From an uncultured Lachnospiraceae bacterium (GTDB lineage Bacteria > Bacillota > Clostridia > Lachnospirales > Lachnospiraceae), in assembly GCA_947627245.1 (NCBI GenBank), contig CANQVH010000001.1:62001-126000 (forward strand): a DNA stretch of 64,000 bases. Reading direction: 5' to 3'. Positions within the stretch are counted from its first letter, which is position 1; the number at the start of each line of letters is the position of its first letter. The position numbers were made by a program, and so were the translations under genes. This document shows positions 1 to 12,000 of this stretch, piece after piece. The notes under the pieces were generated by a model. That model did no database searches and was not told where the DNA came from. It saw only the letters and a list, made by a program, of their open reading frames with translations.

Positions 1-3000
1 CACGGTCACAGTCGCATAATACACGGTTCCGTCAAAGACAATTCCCTCCTCCTTCGTATTCTTCTCGCTGATCCGATATCTGTAGACACCCGGCTTCGTA
101 TATTCAATCGTAGCAAAGCGGAACACACCTGCAGCCGTATTCTGCGTCTCCGGCGTCATCGGCATCGGAATTTCATCCAACGCCAGCGTTCTTTTCACCG
201 TCGGTTCATTTTCCGAAAGGATTGTCTCGGCCATGGAAAGTGTCTGCAGCCCGACCTGACCTTCCGCAGTCGTCTCCGTCATCGTCTCATTCTCCGATAC
301 TGCCTCTGTCAAAGCCTCCGTTATCGTCTCGCTCTCCGATACTGCCTCTGTCAGAGCCTCCGTCGTCGTCTCACTCTCCGATACTGCCTCTGTCGGAGCC
401 TCCGTTACCGTCTCGCTCTCCGGTACTGCCTCTGTCAGAGCCTCCGTCGTCTCGCTCTCCGACATTGCCTCCGTCACTGTCTGCGGCATCGGCTGATCCG
501 ACGGCTCCATCGGTACTACCTCTACAGAAAGTACCTGCAGTCCGCCGGCTACGACTGCCGTGCTACCGTCCTGCACAGGCGCGGACTCATCCTCGGAAAA
601 CTCTGCAATCGCCTGCCTATCCGGAATCATGTCTTCTGCCTGAACGGCGGCCGGCGGCAGCTCAACCGTTTTGAAGCATTTCGGTCCATGCACATGCTCC
701 AGCACCTCAAGCTTGCCACACACAAGCACCTTCTGCCATTCATCCTTTTCCTCATCGTACACACGCTCGTAGCACTTCTCCCCATGCCGGTGAAGCTCGA
801 TTTCCGGCTTATCACACTGCTGTACCGAAAGGTAACAGGTTTCATCGTGGATATGTGCCGGCACTTCTACCATGCCACAGGTCAGGTATGTATTCTTCTC
901 ATAGCAACTGTCCATATGGTAATGCGCCGGTATTTCCTCCTGTCCGCAGACAAGCCGGTAATCCCTCTGATAGCAACTGTCCGTGTGGTAATGCCCCGCC
1001 GACTCTTCCCATCCGCAGATCAGATTTCCATCCGTGTCATAACAGTACTCATCGTGATAGTGGCCCGCGCTTTCCTCCAGTCCGCAGATCAGCGTCGTGT
1101 CCACCGTATAACAACTGTCGCTGTGCGTATGCCCCGGAGTCTCCTCCAGCCCGCAGATCAGCGTCGTGTCCACCGTATAACAACTGTCGTCGTGCGTATG
1201 GCCGTCTCCTTCCAACAATCCGCAGACCAGTTCGTCCTTCCGCTCATAGCAGGACGCATCATGCTTATGCTCCTCCAGCTCCGGAAGCACGCACACAAGA
1301 TTGCCATACGTATCGTAGCAATCCTCATTGTGGGTGTGGACCACATAGTCCGCATACCAGGAGACCAGCACGCCGGACTCGTCAAGACAGTCATCCGTGT
1401 GCATGTGCGGCACATACGAGCATGCCAGCACCCTCACCGTCTGCGCAGGCGTCTCACTCTGTTCCGGCGTCTCGCTCTGCTCCGGTATCTCGCTCTGCTC
1501 TAGTGTCTCACTCTGCTCCGATGTCTCGCTCTGCTCCAATGTCTCGCTCTGCTTCGGCGTCTCCGGCTGTGTCTCACCGACAGATTCAGATTCTGTTTCG
1601 TTCACAGACTCGCTCTCCGTCTCCGGTTCATCTGTAATCTCAGCCGCGGGCTCTGTCCCAACGGCAAGCTCTGTCTCCGCGTCTTCCGCGGTCGCTATAG
1701 CACTCACCGGATTCTGTACTTCTGCTTCTTCCTCCACCTCCGCGCTCACCGGCTCCAGCACGAAGGTAAACTCACCGCTCTCCAGCGCCCGGCCAGTCAG
1801 GGTCTTTCTGCCTTCGATGCTTACACTTGCGACCGCAGGCGCATAAGTATTTTCGAAAAGAATACTCTCTGCCGTTCTGCCATTTTTCATGATGGCGATG
1901 TCCGCCTGTGCCTCCCGGCCGCTTCCTGTCACCGTGACAGTCAGCTCATAAACCGAGTCGTCACACTGCATTCCCGGAATTTCAGAATCGTCAAGCTCCC
2001 TGATCGTATACTGATACGTGCCGGTCTCCCGGTAAACCGCATCGATCAGCGGGATACTTCCGTCCGCAGCGTTAGAGACAACGGTCTCCTTCACAGGATC
2101 ACTTGCCGGATTTGCACTCGCCGGAGTCACCGCAAATCCAAACTCGCCGCCTTTCATCGCGAACTGCTCCTTCCCGACTATGACCTTCTTCCCGGTCAAG
2201 ATCAGAGGAAGAGTCACCTGATTTGTCACATAACCCCAAGCAGCGTAGACCGTCATGCCGCCCTCTTCCATCTCAACCGTTTCGATCAGATCAGGAAGCG
2301 GACCGTCCGCGCCCGTCGCAATGGTGTACGCCGCAATCCCGTCTGCTGCCGCAGCAGCCTTCCCGGCTCCTTCATAAATCATGGGCGACGGCTCAAGCGT
2401 CCATCCGAGGAAGACGACCGTCCTGCCCTCTACATCGCTGTGAGTCGGCGTCTTCGTGCTCAGTGTGATCCGCTCGTTCACCAGATACCCGTTCTTATCC
2501 TCCGGGATGCCGTCTGCGTCCCCAATCAGAGGATTGCCATTGTAAGTCAGCAAATATGTGTTCTCCAGCACATCCGCCGTTCCGTTTCCGCCATCCGGAT
2601 TCTCAGATCCTCCGTTCTCATCATAGCCCCATGCCGCGTAGACATCCACAGTCATCGTCTCCATAACCACAGAGGTCACCAGACGCTGCAGAATCTCTTC
2701 TCTGTCATCCCCACGCTCATAGATCCGATCCGTCGGCTCAAGCGTCCAGCCGAGGAAGGCAACCGTTCTGCCGTTTACCGTCTCGTGCTTCGGCGCTTCC
2801 TCCGACAGTGTCACAGGGTCATTCCGCTTGAGCTGCCGTTTAGCCGGAGGCAGCGTACTCTCGTCGACATTGCCTGTGATCGCGTTGCCGTGGTAGACAA
2901 GCGTGTAATTCTCCCAGACATCCGGGGTTCCCGAATCGTCCTCATCGTATCCCCATGCCGCATAGACCGTCCGATCCGCTCCGTGAAGCGTCACTTCGGT

Positions 3001-6000
3001 CAGAAGCTCCGGCACAGTATCGCCCGTCGAGAAAATATCCTGCGTCTGCTGATCCGTCCAGCCGAGGAACAAGACCTCCGTCAGCGCTCCGTTTTGTTCA
3101 ACCGGTGTATGCGTCGGCTGGCGCGAACTCAGCGTCACGGTCTCATCCGCCAGAAGTCCTGTCACACTCAGCGGCAGATTGTCGACTGTACCGCCGCCCT
3201 TCGCGTTGCCCTCATAGAACAAACTGTAGTTTTCCAGCACGTCCGCTGTGCCGTTATCATTGGTATCCAGTCCCCATGCCGCGTAAACCGTCACCTCCCG
3301 CTGATCCATCACTGCTTCCTCAAGACATTCCGGCGCATCGTCATATCTGGAATAGATCACGCTTGTCTGCTCCCTCGTCCAGCCGACAAACACGACCGGA
3401 ACACCGTTGAGCGGATCATGCTCCGGCGCGGCAAGCCAACCGCCCTCCGCGTTCTTCAGCGGCACTTTATCTCCGTATGAGAGTCCTTCCACCTTCCGCG
3501 GCACATTGTGCACCGCTCCGCGCACGATCTCATTCCCATCGTAGGACAGCGTGTAGTCTTCATATACATCCGGGATTCCTTTTCCGTCCCTGTCAAGACC
3601 CCATGCCGCATAGACCGTCACCAAGCGATTGTTCATAACCACTTCCGTGACACACGCAGGCGCAGTATCGCCCGCTTCATAAATCCTGTCATTTTCCTCC
3701 GTCGTCCAGCCGAGGAACAGCACAGCCAAGCCATTCACCGGACTGTGCTCCGGAAGCGGGATCACCTCTCCGGACACATTCTTAACCGTCTCTCCGTCTA
3801 CAAGCTTCGCGACGTCGCCGCGCCTCCAATCCGACACTTGCTTCGGCACCTTTTCGACAGAACCAACGAGCGCATTGCCATTGTACTGCAGGACATAGTT
3901 CTCCAGAATATCCGGAATATTACTTTCGGTTTCGTCATAACCCCATGCCGCATAGACCGTCCTGTCTGCGTGAAGGATCGTCACATCCGTGACAAAATCC
4001 GCGGGCGGCTCGTCATTGATCGTATAGATCCTGTCTGCAGGCGTTAATGTCCAGCCAACAAAAAGTACCTTCGTCTCTTTGCCGTTCAGCATGAGAGAGC
4101 TGTGCTCCGGACGCGGGATCACCGCCCCGGTTGCGTCTGTGACTGTTTCGCCGTCCACAAGCGTTACCGTCTCACGATCCAGCAGGCCGCTTACCGGCTC
4201 CGGCAGCTTGCTAAACGTTCCCTTTTGCGCGTTGCCGTCATAGCTCAGCGTATACTGTTCCTCCAGCACATCCGCTGTGCCGTTGTTGTTCCGATCGTAG
4301 CCCCATGCCGCATAAACCTTCGTGTGCTTCGTCACGACGGCTTCTTCCACACACTCCGGCTGGCTGTCATGATCCTCCCTGTCATAAATTCTGTCGGTTT
4401 TCTCCAACGTCCAACCGATGAACACAACCTTCCTGTGCTCCACTTCGCTGTGCCTCGGCTGTTCTTTACTCAGGGCAGTCTTCGTCTCCAGCGGATGCAC
4501 CTCATTCGCCGGAAGATCTCCTGTCATGCCCTCGATCGGGTTTCCGACATACTCCAGCAGTCCTTCCTTATAGTCCGGCACGCCGTCACGATTCACGTCC
4601 TTCGCCCATACCGCGTACAGATTGATGTTGCCGCGCACCTTTTCGATCACCGTTCCCGGCGCAAGAAGCAGATTATCCTCCGCCTCTTCGACCGCTGCTC
4701 CCGGCTCCGGGATCACGAGCTTCACACCATCCGCGTGTCCGTCCACCGTGAGCGGATCCGCATCCGTCACATCAAAAATCTTTCCGGTCTGGGTCGTCGA
4801 CCAGCCCTCAAAGAGAACCGTGTCGCCCGACGGGACCATGTGCGCTGGAATCACATCACTGAGCTTTACGCTTGTATCCATCAGAATTCCTGTCACGCTC
4901 GCCGGATCCGGCATACCGCTGACGGCTCCGCTCTCCTGCGCGTTCCCATGGTACGTGAGAATAAACTGCCGTTCCATCACATCCGGAATGCCGTTGTCGT
5001 TTACATCATAACCCCATGCCGCATAGACGGTAATGTCATCCTTGCCAAAGGTCACCGACGCCACCGTGACAGGCGCGCGCACGCTCTCCTGCGTGTAGAC
5101 CTCCGCAGTCTTCACGCGGGTCCAGCCGATAAACACTATCTTCTCCTCCCGTCCGTTCAGCGTCAGGTTGTCATGAGTCGGCAGCAGGATCAGACTGTCA
5201 TCCACATCCTTAACCGTCACGCCATCCGCCAGCACTGCCCGCTCATCCGTCAGATAAGCATGTCCGTCCGACGGCTTTCCGTTCACGCGGCCCATCACCG
5301 GATTGACATCGTAAAATACGTGGTAGCGCTCCTCCAGCGCATCCGGCGTGCCGTCGCCGTTCGTATCATAACTCCAGACCGCATACAGCGTCGTATTCCC
5401 GGCCGGCATCGTGTACTCCGCTCCCGCGGTATAAAAGCTCTCCGGAAGCTTTCCGAAATCATCCCTGCTCAGGATGTCTGTCTTCTCCGTCGACCATCCG
5501 ACAAATAAAACATCTGTCTGCACGCCATCCACATCCACTGCTTCCCGCGTCGGCGTCTTGCCGCTCAGATTAAACGTGACGCCCGCGAGACGATGCTCAA
5601 TCTCCGGGACATTGTCGGTCTCTCCGGCCGGCGCGTTCCCGTCGTAGCGCAGCTCATACATGCCCTCAAGCACATCCGGCATGCCGTCGTTGTTCTCGTC
5701 ATAGCCCCAGATCGCGTAAAGCGTGGTATCCTCATTTGGCATCGTGAAGCGCTCGCCTGCCTTGTAATACTCCGCAAGCACATCAGCCCTGTCTGTCTTG
5801 TCCAGCACTTTCTCCACCCGAGCGGCCGACCAGCCGATGAAAACGACTTTCCGCCCCTCCGCGTCCGTGTAAACCGGTACCAGCCCGCTCAACGTCTCCG
5901 AAGCATCCACCTCGCGTGTTTCAGACGCCGGGACATCCGATGCCCGGTTCGGCTGCGTGAAATTGCCGTCGTATGTCAGCGTGTGATGCTCTGTGAACGT

Positions 6001-9000
6001 ATTTGTGAAAATAATCTTCTCAGAAGCCGGATCACTTTCACTTCCATCTTTCGACAGACTTGCAGCATACGAGTACTCTCCTTTTCCGTTATCATAGGTA
6101 ACCGTCACTGTCAAAGTGTATTCTGACGTGTCATAGGCTACATCATCGATTGGAGCTCCGAGACCCGCCACCATCGCCCGATCCGTCTCTGAGTTCGGAT
6201 TAAGCTCGCGGATCCGATAGGTAAATTTTCCCTCCGAGCGGAAGATGATTGTCGGCACGGAATCCCCATCGAGCGCGCTGCCAAGCGATTCCCCAAAATC
6301 GAAGATTTCCGTCCGATCCGCTGCATTCGGATCTTCGCTCTTCTCCTGCGTATCCTTAGTCGCATCCTTAAACTTATTCGCGTCCACCGTCGCTGTAAGC
6401 ACCGGGATTTCATTCCCGTCCTTATCATGCGGTACAGGCGCGTCGATCTGCGGATAACTGGTCGGGTGGAAAACAAAGCTGAATTTTTCTCCTTCATCCG
6501 GATCAAACGCCCCGGTCTTCACATCCAGAATCTTGGTTCCGACCGGTTCCCCTTCCGCCTTCTTGAGCAGTTCATCAACCGGCACCTCCAAACCTTCCGA
6601 TGTATACAGGTTCGTAAAAGTAAAGTCCGTGCTCACATCCCGATCCGTCTGCCCTATCTCGTTGCAGAATTCGGCCACCACAGTCTGGACAGAATTCACC
6701 TCAATCTTATATACACGGATATAGAGCGTCTGCACTGTACTGTCATAGGTAATCGTATATGCGCCGCTGTCCGTCCCCGCCGGGAATTCTTTCGTCCATT
6801 TTTCACCCGATTTCTCCGCGTCATCGGGAATTGTCTCTTTTATCTCATACTTATAGATCTTCGCATGTGCGGCATCCTCTCCTGCCTGCTCCGCCTCGAA
6901 CGTGACCGTGCCAAAATCGACTACACCTCGGGCGAGCACGATGTCCGGCGTAGTCTCATCCTTTCCGTTTACCGCCGTTCCATTCCCCTGTTTCGGATCC
7001 GGACTCTTAGGAAGCAGGGCACTGCGCTGAGCACTATCATCAATCTCTTGGAACACAAGCCCACGCACTGCTCCATCGCTCAGATCTGCCTCACTAACCG
7101 CATCAATCGCGAATTCGAATTCGTTCGCCTTCAGCTTCTTGCTGCCCTCCAGCACCTTGTAGCCGGAAAGGTTCACTGCCGCGCTGCTGCCGTTGTAGAC
7201 GTTCACAAATTTCACGTTCTTTTTGCCTGAACCCGTACCTGAATAGTGTTTATCTGACGCTAAAACATCTCCTATAGGGCTCCAGTTTGTCCCACCGTCC
7301 GTGCTGTATTCAATCCCGGTCAACTCTGTCTCAAGACGGTTTCCCGCAAGATTATTCGTCACTTTAATTGTAAGCCGATAGCGGATCGTATCGTATGACA
7401 CGCCCGGCACAGGATCGATCTTGTCCCCGATTGAAAACGGATCCAGTTCACGCAGCACATATTGATATGTCCCGGCCTTTTCGAATGTAAGGCTGATCTT
7501 GTCAAGCGCAAACGTACCCTCGCCATCCGCCGCTGTATCCACCTTCGTAGCGTCGGCAGGAATCGTCGCCGTAGCTTTTGTCACTTCGGTTTCTTCGTCC
7601 TTCTCAACCGTCGGTGCAGGCTCCCCTGCCACCGGCTCCAACGTCACGCCAAAGACCGCGTTTTCCGGGAGCGGATGCTCCGTGGCATTATTCACAAGCG
7701 TCTTGGACGCACTAAGCAATTCGCTCAGCTCGACCTCGTCCGCAGCTACCGTATAGATATTCGTGATCGTAAAGTCATTGGCAGAAGTGGCGATATCCTT
7801 TCCCGTGCTGTCACAGCGGCGCACCACTACATGATCCGTCCCATCCTGCTCCTGAATATAAGCCTTGATGTACACATATCGCTGATTCGGTTCTGTCGTA
7901 TCATTGCCGTCCTGATTCGTATCCTCATCGACGCCGGTACCCGGAATCGGGTTGCCGCCAGCATCTGCGGCGTTCTTCACACCTGATTCATCCGATGAGT
8001 CCGTCAGGAGTTCCTCCACCATGTAACGGTAAACGACTGGTTTCTCTGACGTCGGATTCTCAGGCAGAGTGCCTTTCACATTCTCCAGTGTGAAACGGAT
8101 TGGAGCAAAGCTGACGCTTGCGCCCTTATTGCTGACGGTTAAGGATTTCTCCTTGCCTGACGCATCTGAAACAGTCCCGCTCGGCATCGGTTGATTTGCA
8201 ATGTTATCATTTGTAAATGAAGCATCGCTCAGATCCGTTCCGGTATACTGCGCCTGTCCGGCCGGCATCAGCCGGAAGCGGAACGCGCCGTTCGAGTCGC
8301 CGTCTTTAAAATCATCAAGCGTCACATCCGGGTCGTCGCAGGCCAGCACCTTCCTGCCCGCGATCGTGACGGTTGCACTGTCCGGACTGTAGATGTTGAC
8401 AAATTCGATTCCATAATTCTTCGAACCATCTGACGCTCCTGCTGCATCGGCATCATACACCGTAGTCATATCCTGTCCGTCGGTTTTCTCAACCTTGACG
8501 ATCTTCGCCTCCAGCTTGCCCTTGTACAGCTCTTTGCCCTCAACTGACGGATCATTTTCGTCTTTGTTCGACACTTCAATCGTAATCGTATAGCTTGTCG
8601 CGTCATAGCTGAAGCCGGTGATCGCGCTGTAATCCTCCGCCTCGCCGCGAAGCGGATCCAGTTCCCGCAGAACATACGTATATGTCCCGGGATTCGTGAA
8701 CGTAATCGTACCGGTATCGTCAAAAGACAGTGACAGACTCTCCTTTTTCTCGTCTTCTTCTAAAATTACTGATTTATCATATTTCTCGCCGCTATAAATA
8801 AGAGTCAGTCGATCTCCTTCGACTGTCGGCGCACCATCCTGCGGCTCCAGCACAAAGATAAACTTATCACCATCCTTAAAGCCGCGATTTCTGCCCGGAT
8901 CGGAAGATTCCGTCTGAATGGTCTTTGTCAGCGCAAGGGCAAGATCCTCTTTCAGCCTGATCTCCGTGTCCGCTGCGTAGCTGTTGGTGAAGACAAAATC

Positions 9001-12000
9001 ATCCCCTTCCGGCAACGGGTCTCCATCGTCATCGCACATTTCCGCGACGACTGTCTGCATCTGATTGCCATTCGCGTCGACAACCGCTTCCTTATACACC
9101 CGGATATATACTCCTACCGGCTCGGAATCATCATAGGTAATACCATCTTTCGTCCATTTTCCTTCTTTTTCTCGAGCTCCTTCATCTGCTCCGGGTACCA
9201 CTTCTCCTACAAAATACCGATAAATTTCTGCATGCTCAAGATCGCTCCCGGCATCGTCCGCCGTGAACGTAATCTGACCAAAGACGACATTGTCCCCGCC
9301 AATCTCCTCTCCACTGTCCACATTTTGAGTTTTTGCCGAAGGCGTACCCGATCCACCGCCTGTTCCGGACGTCCCCGCTGAGCCCTCCGGCATCGGCTGT
9401 ATGTTCAGATTTTTCTCATTAAATGTGTCATCCTCACTCGCGCGATTTTTCACGCCGCCGGGCGTCAACTCGAAGCTGAATTTCCCGACATGATCCAGAT
9501 CAACTCCGGTCACGCCTGTCTCCAGAATCTTCCTGCCTGCAATCGTGATCGTCAGACTGTACGGATTATAGGTGTTGGTGAAAACAATCGGGTTCTGATC
9601 CGAAGCCGACGCCACGGAACCTGAGACATCCGGCTGGGTACCCATCCCCCTGGCTTCGGCAAATTTTTCAACAGATTCTGTGATCTCCGTCCAGTCGCCC
9701 TTCGCTCCATCCTTCTCTTTTGTGCTGTCCCATTGATACCACTTGACGCTCGTAATCTTGAGCTGCTGGTATACGTCCTCTACAGTAACGACCATTTTGT
9801 ACTGTTCTGTAGCGTAAGAGATACCGGGGATAGCCGTCACATCATCGTCGTAAAACGGTCTGGCCTCACGCAGAGTATAGCTATACTCTCCGGCCGTCGC
9901 AAACGTAACATAAGAATCATCCGAGAACCAAGCCGTCACCGTGTCCGTCGTGCCCGCGTTTACCTGCTCTTCACTCGGCTTAACGTCCAATGCCCTCTGC
10001 TCAAAGCCGGGTGCATCGCCCACTGCCTCCAACAGCAGCTTGAACTGATCATCCTCCTCAAAATAACGCGGCTCAGTCGTTGCTCCTTCAGAAGACGAAT
10101 CTGTAGTCACAATCTTCACATCCGCAGAAATTTTGAAAGCATGATCGATGTCTGCCTCAACCGTTTCCCCGCTCGAATCCGCTTTCTTCTCGACGTCGAA
10201 TTTAGGCGATTCCGTTTTTGCCCGCGCTTTCGTGCCGTCACCGCCGAAACCGTCCACCGGGAGCGGATTGTACACATTCGTATAGCTCACGAGCACCGTA
10301 CGGGAGGTTGACGGCACCTGCCCCTCTCTCATCTTTTTGCTGCCCACGAGCTGCGCCAGAGAATATCCCTTCGGCATATAGGTCAGCGGCTTCTCGTCGC
10401 TTCCCGTGTCAGTACTGCTGCCGTTCATTTTTTGCATGTCAGGCGATGAACCGGACACTGCCTGCTCATTCGTGTTGTCATATTCCCACAGCCAGTATTC
10501 CTCGTTCGCATTCACATTCGGAATCGTGATACGCTCTCCCGCTTTTAACTTAAATATTGAACTCCAGCGCTCTTGTCCCTGAAATGTAATCTTCTTAAAT
10601 GTAAGCTTTTTGTCTTCCTTCGCCGGCGTCTCAGAGCCGGTATCCATATCCAGTTCAAACGTCTCCACCGTCACGGTGACAGACTCCTCCGAAACGCTTC
10701 CTCCGCCCGCGGACCCCGTGCTTCCGCCGCTTCCGCTCTCTTCCGTCTCGTCCTTTTTCATAACATCACCGTTTGGCTTATCCGCGAACTGAATCTCGAA
10801 AGTAAATTCCTCTTCCTCAATCTGCTCGATTATCTTATTCTTCTCGTCATCCGCATCGTTTACATTCGTGACGTCAACATTCTTGCGGATACTGAGGCCA
10901 CCCATGAAGCCATAGCCTGCGCGAGCCTCGTATGTGCCGCCCACACCGACGTTAAAATACTGCGTGACCTCAGTGCCGGTCGACGAGCCCTTGATCTGCG
11001 AGATGATTTTGCTCTCCTCTGGTTCCGGCACATATGTTTTGAGTGCAGAAAGCCCGTTGCTCGTAAATGTGGCCGTATTGTACAACGAATCCGCCGGAAG
11101 TGTTATTTTCACACGATAGCGCCCGGCTATTAACTTGCCACTATCTGGAAGTGAAAACTCCCCCTTATCGTTTGTTAATAATTGAGTCTCTTCAAGTTTG
11201 TTGCCTTCCATTAGCTTCCACGATTTATCTGCACCGCTGCCAGAACCAGATTGCTCTACTGCATACTGAAAATCTTTTGTATATCGGCTATCGTCGTCCT
11301 CGTCTCCTCCATCTGGAATCAATGTCTTCTCATTCAGCTTTACAATCTCAATCCTTGCATTTGCGATTGGCAGTTCTCCATCATCCTGAATCCCATTGTT
11401 ATTCTCATCATACCAGACAATTTCCGTAAAGTCAGAAGGAACAATCGTATTCGTGAACTGCCAGTTGTCGTAAGTAGTCGTTGTATCTGTCGATGTATAC
11501 GTTCCGTGAACGAGTTTAGAGTCAACCTCACTTCCTTCCATTTTTTCAAACACACAGTAGGCAATTTCCTCACCTTCTAAGACTTGGTTACTTGTTATCC
11601 CATCAGCCGAGACAGTAGAAGGCATCATATATGCTTTCCGCGGGAGCGAATCAACAACCGCAATACCGCCCAGAGCTTCGTCAACCGTAACGTCACCAGA
11701 CTGATATACGACGGTATCCGGCAACTCCGTGTCATCTAAATTTCCAAATTTAGGATCCTCCTCGACAGGCAGTTTATTGCTGCCAGAGCCATCATCCGTT
11801 CTTTGTTCCTCCTTAATCCCACGGATGATAAAGCTGGCACTCATACTGTTATCCTTGAGTTCTTCAGGTGCCCACTCCTTCACAATCCGTATCGCATAAT
11901 CCGAAGGATTGTTCGTGTATCCAACGTCTTCCGCATAGATTTCCTTCTTGGTAATCTCTTCTTCAAGTGACACTTTTTGCACACTGACATTCGGTGCGCC

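Noticed and set aside
688-1637. Long plus-strand open frames, His-, Arg- and Leu-rich, across 0.7-5.5 kb
   Set aside because: They are antisense to the repeat-rich giant adhesin. Their regularity follows from its repeats, and they have no SD.
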